Shown one piece after another: positions 3,241 to 8,146 of a stretch of 8,146 bases of DNA (positions within the stretch are counted from its first letter, which is position 1; the number at the start of each line of letters is the position of its first letter). The stretch is from positions 1-8,146 of the forward strand of contig JAISCO010000037.1 in assembly GCA_031265535.1 (NCBI GenBank), read 5' to 3'. Under the pieces are notes generated by a model. It saw only the letters and a list, made by a program, of their open reading frames with translations. It had not been told where the DNA came from and made no database searches. Origin of the DNA: Spirochaetaceae bacterium. GTDB lineage: Bacteria > Spirochaetota > Spirochaetia > Treponematales > Breznakiellaceae. The position numbers and the translations under genes were made by a program.

Positions 3241-5829
3241 ATGAATTATTTTGATTTACCTGTTTATCAGCACAAAGACGTTATCCTTGCCGCGTTGGCG
3301 GAAAATCAAGTGGTGGTTGTGGAAAGTCCGGCAGGCTCCGGCAAAACTACGCAGCTGCCGGTTATCATGCATAAAGCCGGTTTTGCGAAAAAAGGCATGA
3401 TCGGCGTTACCCAGCCGCGGCGTATAGCGGCGCTGTCCGTAAGCGAATATATAGCAAAAGAACTGGACGAAAAGATACCCGGAATCATAGGCTACAAAAT
3501 GCGTTTTGCCGATATGACCGTGCCTTCGACCAAGATAAAAATCATGACGGACGGCATCCTGCTGCAAGAGATGAAACTTGACCCTATGCTTTCAAAGTAT
3601 GACTGCATCATCGTGGACGAGGCTCATGAGCGAAGCCTAACGATAGACTTTATTCTGGGGCTTTTAAAGCGTATCCTCGAAGCGCGGCGGGATTTTAAGG
3701 TGCTGGTCTCCTCCGCAACGATAAATACAAGCGTTTTTTCAGCGTACTTTGGCGACTGCCCCGTTGTTAAAATTGACGCGGTAACTTACCCGGTAACACT
3801 GATTTATGACCCGCCTTCGGCGCTTTTGGAGCAGCATACGCCCTCCAAGCAGACCGGCGCGGCCGCCTCGGAACTGCTGCTCAATAAAATCGCGGGCATT
3901 GTAGAGCGGATCATAAGCGAAAAACGGCAAGGCGATATACTAATATTCCTGCCGGGCGAAAAAATGATAAAAGACTGCATGGCGCTCCTTGCGTCAGGCT
4001 CTGTGGGGCGTAAACTCCAGCTTATTCCGCTGTACGGCAGGCTTGGCAAGGAGGAACAGGAGCGCGTGTTCGACAATGCCCCTTGGGGCAAGACAAAAGT
4101 GGTTGTCGCTACGAATATTGCCGAAACATCGGTAACTATAGACGGTGTTACCGCCGTAATCGATTCGGGGCTTTCAAAAACAAACTTCTACAACCCAAGA
4201 ACATTTACATCCAGCCTTGTTGAAGGGCCGATTTCCAAGGCCTCCTGCAACCAGCGTAAAGGGCGGGCGGGGCGCACACGCGAGGGAAGCTGCTACCGGC
4301 TCTATTCCCGCCGGGACTTTGAAAGCCGCCCGCTGTTTTCCACAGAGGAAATCTACCGCACAGACCTTTCCGAAGTGGTGCTTCGCATGGCGGAACTCGG
4401 CATAACTTCGTTTGAAGAGTTTGATTTTATCTCGACCCCCGGACGCGAGGGGCTTCGATCCGCTGTCGAGACGCTGAATCTGCTGGGAGCGCTTGAAAGC
4501 GACAATGCATTGTCAAAAACCGGCAAGATGATGACCGAATTCCCGCTCTCGCCGCGTCAATCCCGAATTATTGTCGAGGCTATAATGAATTATCCCGATG
4601 TTACCGGTGAAACCATCATCGCGGCGGCTTTTTTATCGACCCATAGTCCGTATATGCTGCCCCCCGGCGAAGAAATTGACGCCAGAAGAGCGCACCACCG
4701 CTTTCGAGACAATGCCGGGGATTTTGTTTCGTACCTAAAATTGTTTCGCGAGTACAACGGGGCGGCGAACAAGGAGCGTTTTTGCGAGCAAAGCTACCTT
4801 GACGGCAAAGCTATGGCCGAAATTGCCAATATTGTATGGCAGCTTGAGCTTATCGTGTCGGATATGGGTGTACCGCTCTTATCCGGCGGCTCTGTCGATG
4901 ATTACCTGTGCGCGGTTGCCCGCGGCCTCATTCAGTTTGTCTGCGTGCGGCACGGCAAAGAAATATACCGCAGTCTTACCGCCGAGCGTATATCGATTCA
5001 TCCCGGCTCCGTGATGTTCAAAATGGACCCCCAGTATATAGTGGCCGGCGAGATTATCCGCACGGCGCGTATGTACGCAAGCTCTGTTTCGCCGCTCTCT
5101 AAAGAAGTCATAAACCGGCTGGACGGCAGACTCCTGAACCAGTTGGGGCTTGGCACCGTAAAAGAACCGGATGGTGAATTTTCCGTCAAAAGAAGCGGCG
5201 GTAAAAAGTCCAAGGAAAAGGCGCGTGATTTTACGAATAACATTAAGATAGCGGACGAGGTCTTTGAAATCGGGGTTGTAAAGAGTAAAAAGCGTGTAAT
5301 CTTGCCGTGGGAACGGCTTTCAAAGATAAAAGACAAGACGGGTTTTGCCGCCGCGGCAGGGACAGCCGGAGAAGTCTTGTTCAAGGATCTCAAAGGATGT
5401 GTGCTGGTGGACGACAAATACAGGCTGCTTGACGGCGAAAAACTCAGTCTGATACTGCCTCTGGCTCAATGTATTGATATAGACGGCGCGTTAACACGGG
5501 TGTGGCCCCGCAATAAAGAATTTTTATTGCCGCAAGATTTAAGCGCCCTGCTCGAAGCCCTGCCCCTGATACTTTTCCCCGCGCTCTGGAAGGCCGGAAA
5601 AAAAGATATAGGTTTCATCTGCCTATTAAACAGCGGCTCTAACGGATACCATATCCGCTGTTCGCGCAAGTTTCACAATGCGTTGAATGAGAGCTTGTCC
5701 GCTGTCGAAACTTTGATAGACGAGTTGGGCGGCAATGTAAGTCCGGAAGACAAGGACATTGTAAATCAAACTTTCAGACGCCTGTCCAATTATCTCCCCG
5801 CCAGCGGGTTTACATGCGCTCCGCGTTAG
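3241..5829 (+). CDS. hrpA: DEAH-box ATP-dependent RNA helicase, HrpA-like
   Basis: An 862-residue superfamily 2 helicase with every DEAH motif in order: Walker A AGSGKTT (31-37), Ia TQPRR (57-61), Walker B DEAH (126-129), SAT (158-160), IV ILIFLPG (233-239), V TNIAETSVTI (291-300), VI QRKGRAGRTREG (338-349). A winged-helix/HA2 ratchet region follows (about 370-530), then an OB-fold-like domain (about 555-635). The last 220 residues include a lysine-rich linker (646-662) and an unassigned tail. RPLFSTEEIYRTDLSEVVLRM is more like HrpA and eukaryotic DHX proteins than HrpB. The length matches the short spirochaete HrpA (about 820 in Borrelia), not the 1300-residue Escherichia coli protein. The role would be ATP-driven remodelling of RNA or ribosome complexes; Borrelia HrpA affects gene expression and infectivity. 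The ATG at 3241 fits the family's N-terminus. The last ten residues come from a repeat (see the array at 5797). Confidence 0.9.
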   Translation: MNYFDLPVYQHKDVILAALAENQVVVVESPAGSGKTTQLPVIMHKAGFAKKGMIGVTQPRRIAALSVSEYIAKELDEKIPGIIGYKMRFADMTVPSTKIKIMTDGILLQEMKLDPMLSKYDCIIVDEAHERSLTIDFILGLLKRILEARRDFKVLVSSATINTSVFSAYFGDCPVVKIDAVTYPVTLIYDPPSALLEQHTPSKQTGAAASELLLNKIAGIVERIISEKRQGDILIFLPGEKMIKDCMALLASGSVGRKLQLIPLYGRLGKEEQERVFDNAPWGKTKVVVATNIAETSVTIDGVTAVIDSGLSKTNFYNPRTFTSSLVEGPISKASCNQRKGRAGRTREGSCYRLYSRRDFESRPLFSTEEIYRTDLSEVVLRMAELGITSFEEFDFISTPGREGLRSAVETLNLLGALESDNALSKTGKMMTEFPLSPRQSRIIVEAIMNYPDVTGETIIAAAFLSTHSPYMLPPGEEIDARRAHHRFRDNAGDFVSYLKLFREYNGAANKERFCEQSYLDGKAMAEIANIVWQLELIVSDMGVPLLSGGSVDDYLCAVARGLIQFVCVRHGKEIYRSLTAERISIHPGSVMFKMDPQYIVAGEIIRTARMYASSVSPLSKEVINRLDGRLLNQLGLGTVKEPDGEFSVKRSGGKKSKEKARDFTNNIKIADEVFEIGVVKSKKRVILPWERLSKIKDKTGFAAAAGTAGEVLFKDLKGCVLVDDKYRLLDGEKLSLILPLAQCIDIDGALTRVWPRNKEFLLPQDLSALLEALPLILFPALWKAGKKDIGFICLLNSGSNGYHIRCSRKFHNALNESLSAVETLIDELGGNVSPEDKDIVNQTFRRLSNYLPASGFTCAPR
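5797..5829 (+). repeat. First, short copy of the 99-bp GC-rich repeat, overlapping the hrpA end
   Basis: CCCGCCAGCGGGTTTACATG followed by CGCTCCGCGTTAG matches the start of the three copies downstream. It begins exactly at codon 853 of hrpA and supplies PASGFTCAPR and the TAG stop. It abuts the next copy directly. The CCCGC/GCGGG ends of its first 12 bases can pair. Confidence 0.75.
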
Positions 5830-5928
5830 CCCGCCAGCGGGTTTCTCATGCGCTCCGCGCCGGCATACCCAAAGCGGCCTTCACTCCGTGCTGTCGGGTC
5901 CGAAAATGGCGATTGGCATACGCGGCTG
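5830..5928 (+). repeat. Second copy of the 99-bp repeat (complete)
   Basis: It runs from CCCGCCAGCGGG through ATGCGCTCCGCGCCGGCATA and a TTCACTCCGTGCTGTCGGG segment to GGCATACGCGGCTG. It is the best reference unit here. Its length is exactly 33 codons, so open frames pass through in register. Confidence 0.75.
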
Positions 5929-5999
5929 CCCGCCAGCGGGTTTCTCATGCGCTCCGCGCCGGCATACCGGAAGTAGCTTTCACTCCGTGCCTTAGTGTC
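5929..5999 (+). repeat. Third copy of the 99-bp repeat (3' part missing)
   Basis: It starts head-to-tail with the second copy and matches it through TTTCACTCCGTGC. It then stops at GTGTC, where a 7-bp satellite begins. The last 25-30 bases of the unit are absent, so the satellite appears to have replaced or displaced them. Confidence 0.7.
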
Positions 6000-6069
6000 C
6001 TCACTCCTCATTCCTCATTCCTCATTCCTCATTCATAATTGCTCATTGTTAATTGCTCATTCCTCATTT
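6000..6069 (+). repeat. Heptamer tandem repeat, ten units
   Basis: Ten 7-bp units run without slippage: CTCACTC, CTCATTC four times, ATAATTG, CTCATTG, TTAATTG, CTCATTC, CTCATTT. The second half uses the same variants as the patch on the other strand at 2890-2924. It splits the 99-bp repeat array. Confidence 0.85.
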
Positions 6070-6094
6070 ATGTTTGGTTTACATACGCTCTGCG

Positions 6095-6193
6095 CCCGCC
6101 AGCGGGTTCTCATGCGCTCCGCGCTAGCATACCGAAAGCGGAGTTTCAACCTCTGCCTTCGGGTTCGAAAAAGGCACTTTGCATACGCGGCTG
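6095..6193 (+). repeat. Fourth copy of the 99-bp repeat (complete, diverged)
   Basis: It runs from CCCGCCAGCGGG to GCATACGCGGCTG, again 99 bases, with a compensated single-base loss near the start and substitutions in the middle (CTCTGCCTTCGGGTTCG in place of CTCCGTGCTGTCGGGTCCG). It is preceded at 6078-6094 by TTACATACGCTCTGCG, the tail of another short copy like the one at 5797. Confidence 0.75.
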
Positions 6194-6336
6194 CCGGCAA
6201 GTCTATAGCACGTTAGCATCCCGGCAGTTTCAATTACGAAGCTGTTGAATATATGGGGTATTTTAATAATTGGGGCGCCATTTCCACGCAATACGTCATA
6301 CCAGATACTTAACTCCGTATAACTGCTAAAAAGCAT
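6194..6336. other. Gap between converging hrpA and res remnant
   Basis: No gene is visible. GCCGGCAAG at 6193-6201 and CATCCCGGCAG at 6218-6228 may be worn repeat ends. I see no strong terminator for either strand; only a small TGCTTTTTAGCA stem lies just past the res remnant on the minus strand. Confidence 0.4.
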
Positions 6337-7338
6337 CTATCGCATTACCTTATCCAACAGTGTTTTATAACTGTCAACTTTATCAAACATGACAAGCCCC
6401 GCGCCGATTTTTTCAAAATGCCTGCGGGCGCAAGCAATGCAGGCTTCCTCAATCTTGCGGAGTTCCAGCGTACTCATTGATCCTTTTGTTTCCGCCACAA
6501 AATAGATGTGTTTAATATCGTCTTTCCTAAAAGCAATAGCCCAGTCGGGCGTGTAATTGCCCACCGGTGTATTGATATAGAAAGACCTGGGAAGTTTGAC
6601 ATAAACAGTTACCGCCTCATCTTTGTCCAATTCGACAGCAAATTTACACTCGGTTTTTGAATCGTATATCAGATAATCGTAGAGATGCTTATCCAAAGGG
6701 ATTGCGTTTTCATTAATCCGCCCTCTAAGAGACGGTTCGGTAAAAAGAGAGGTGTCGTATTTGTCTTCCAGCATGGTATACTCAATATACTGGACTATGG
6801 CTGTAGCTTTCTGTTCATTGATAATACGCGAAGTTTTAATTATGAATTCTTCGGGGTTTTGGGTGAACATGGCGAACTTCTCTTTATTTATGCCTTTGAG
6901 GATAGAGACTGCGGTCCGCCGGGTGAGTCCTGTCTCTTCCACGATCTTACCAATGAGGTCATATTTCACAGAATTATCAGTCGGAATGAGCGCCTTTTCG
7001 TGGCTGCCGGGGTTTCGGGTAAAGGCAGTGCCATCCTGTAGGTCTTGTTTCGATTTTATTATTTCAAGGGAACCTGTGGTTATGGCGAAGTAAACTTGAG
7101 AGACAGAGAGTTCTTTATCAATTTCATCGACTGCGTTTTTTATAAGCTCATCCGTGTCAAATTTAACCGTATAAACGGACTTTGTGTTAATATGATCCCA
7201 GAGTTCCTTAAATTCCTTTCGAGCAAATTGTTCATTGCGTCTTTCTATTCGACGAGCAACAAGTCGAAACGATTCATTATTGCACTTTTCTCTTCCCCAC
7301 ATCCATCGTCCATCTCTGCCATCAGATTTCTTCGGCAA
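6337..7338 (-). pseudogene. Type III restriction enzyme Res C-terminus fused to a Mod fragment
   Basis: An open frame of 333 codons from TTG; no natural start is evident. From about residue 38 it matches the C-terminal third of type III Res subunits: KEFKELWDHINTKSVYTVKFDTDELI, then QDGTAFTR, SKTECKFAVEL and YTPDWAIAF...VAETKG. The PD-(D/E)XK nuclease triad is intact as D265, E283 and K285. The helicase/ATPase part, some 600 residues in normal Res proteins, is absent. The first 37 residues or so are not Res. DGRDGRWMWGREKC and LVARRIERR resemble the middle of the partner methyltransferase (a W.WG.EK motif). So deletion joined an internal Mod piece in frame to the end of Res. Without its motor this nuclease should not cut in the type III manner. 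Any activity of the bare domain is unknown. Confidence 0.8.
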
Positions 7339-7364
7339 AATGCAATCTCAACCCTCTTGTTTTA

Positions 7365-8054
7365 TCAGAGATATTTCTTCTCTCCAAACACCTCATCGCA
7401 AATCTTCCGTAATTGCGCAACCTCATTGTCATCAATGCTGATAAAAATTACCCCGTCATCGCTCAACAAATTCCGCGCAAGCATTAAACGGGGATATATC
7501 ATGGAACACCAGTCGGAATGGAAACGCCCGTTGCTTTCTTTGTTTCTAAAAAGCCGGTTTTCTTCTTCATCGAAAATACCTGATTCTTCATCGTAATCAT
7601 CTTTATCCATGCGGAAATCGTCCCGATAAACAAAATCATTCCCGGTGTTATACGGGGAGTCTATGTAGATCATCTTTACCTTGCCAAGGTAGCTTTCCTG
7701 CAAAAGTTTCAGGACTTCGAGGTTGTCGCCTTCAATATAGAGATTTTACGCGGTCTCCCAATCGCGGCTTTCTTCTTTGCATGGGCGGAGAGCTTTACGG
7801 ATAGGTTTGTTTGCCTCAACTATGGAAGCCTTTTTACCAACCCAAGTAAACTCGTAGGCTTCATTGCCGCCCAAGGCTTCATCGGTTAATAACTGTTTCA
7901 ATGCCTCAAAATTAACCGCCTTTTTATAGACCTTGTTTTCAGGAGTGCTTTTTTCATCGTCTACAGCCTCCGTTATGACGGACGGGAACAGGGCGGCGAT
8001 CTTTTCAATGTTGGATTGAGTGAGATCGGGGGTTTCAAAAGTTGGTTTAGTCAT
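7365..8054 (-). pseudogene. Type III Mod methyltransferase, N-terminal part with in-frame stop
   Basis: The first 102 codons (8054 to 7749) match the start of type III Mod proteins: MTKPTFETPDL, AYEFTWVGKKASIVEA, LRPCKEESRDWET. An in-frame TAA at 7746-7748 stands where the family has Glu (T-x-E-NLYIEGDNLEVL). The same frame resumes with NLYIEGDNLEVLKLLQESYL and runs to 7365 through the catalytic region. The DPPY motif reads DSPY (7650-7661), followed by NTGNDF and the conserved FHSDWCSMIYPRLMLARN and DDGVIFISIDDNE. It ends after EVFGEKKYL; the target-recognition region and FxGxG cofactor motif, which lie later in this class, are missing. Start: GGAG at 8062-8065 (complement), eight bases before ATG, overlapping the previous stop as ATGA. 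In life it would methylate adenine and guide Res; here it should be inactive. Confidence 0.85.
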
Positions 8055-8146
8055 TTGTCATCTCCATCTGCGCCAGGAACTGTTATTTTATCTTTAGCCT
8101 TGCTATCGTAATATATTTCCGTTAGCTCTGATTTAAGGATTTCATC
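8051..8146 (-). CDS. 3' end of a gene upstream of mod (partial)
   Basis: On the minus strand one frame is open from the window edge to a TGA at 8051-8053, giving 31 residues ending VPGADGDDK. The stop overlaps the mod ATG (ATGA), so the two genes were translationally coupled in one operon. EILKSELTEIYYDSK suggests a helical region. I do not recognise the family. Type III loci often carry an extra helicase or a small accessory gene at this position, but the tail is too short to choose. Confidence 0.6.
   Translation of the reverse strand, partial: DEILKSELTEIYYDSKAKDKITVPGADGDDK

Noticed and set aside
5814..6038. Frames through the 99-bp repeat array that encode repeated peptides
   Set aside because: They arise because the unit length is a multiple of three. 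They have no ribosome site or known domain, and end in the 7-bp satellite.
5797..6193. CRISPR array
   Set aside because: The units are 99 bp, abut without spacers, and have diverged; no cas gene is near.
7045..7596. Plus-strand frame of 183 codons over the res/mod remnants
   Set aside because: It is the antisense of clearly recognisable Mod and Res sequence and has no domain of its own.

Overview
The window looks like an accessory stretch of a spirochaete chromosome, most likely a Treponema relative. That is inference. It rests on an HrpA-type DEAH helicase of about 860 residues, close in size to the Borrelia/Treponema HrpA proteins, on AT-rich heptamer tandem repeats, and on GC-rich palindromic repeats scattered between genes. 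No rRNA, tRNA or CRISPR array was seen.

Layout. 1-131: tail of an unrecognised gene. 76-463: a decayed GxxExxY-family gene whose middle is replaced by a palindromic element. 598-2614 (+ strand): the most interesting unit. It holds a possible SigI-type promoter, a small secreted protein, a SigI-family sigma factor and an RsgI-like membrane anti-sigma factor. The anti-sigma has a canonical cytoplasmic domain and one membrane helix, but its outer domain is unusual, with BamE-like repeats and an Asp/Asn-rich tract. 2612-3240: about 630 bp without genes, holding a terminator, a three-way-junction inverted repeat, two related palindromes and two patches of 7-bp repeats. 3241-5829 (+): hrpA, apparently made from a leaderless mRNA. 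5797-6193: an array of 99-bp GC-rich repeats, split by a ten-unit 7-bp satellite. The first repeat supplies the last ten codons of hrpA. 6337-8146 (- strand): the wreck of a type III restriction-modification operon. mod carries an in-frame stop and is truncated. A piece of the middle of mod is fused in frame to the nuclease-bearing C-terminus of res, and the tail of an upstream gene reaches the window edge.

How the parts may work together. By analogy with Bacillus and Clostridium, SigI would be held at the membrane by the RsgI-like protein and released when the outer domain senses a signal. The promoter-like ACCCCC/CGTA pair ahead of the small secreted protein suggests that protein, and perhaps the whole unit, is under SigI control. 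SigI/RsgI is classically a Firmicutes system, so this unit is the best candidate for something undescribed. The flanking pseudogenes and repeats indicate a region shaped by repeat insertion and deletion.
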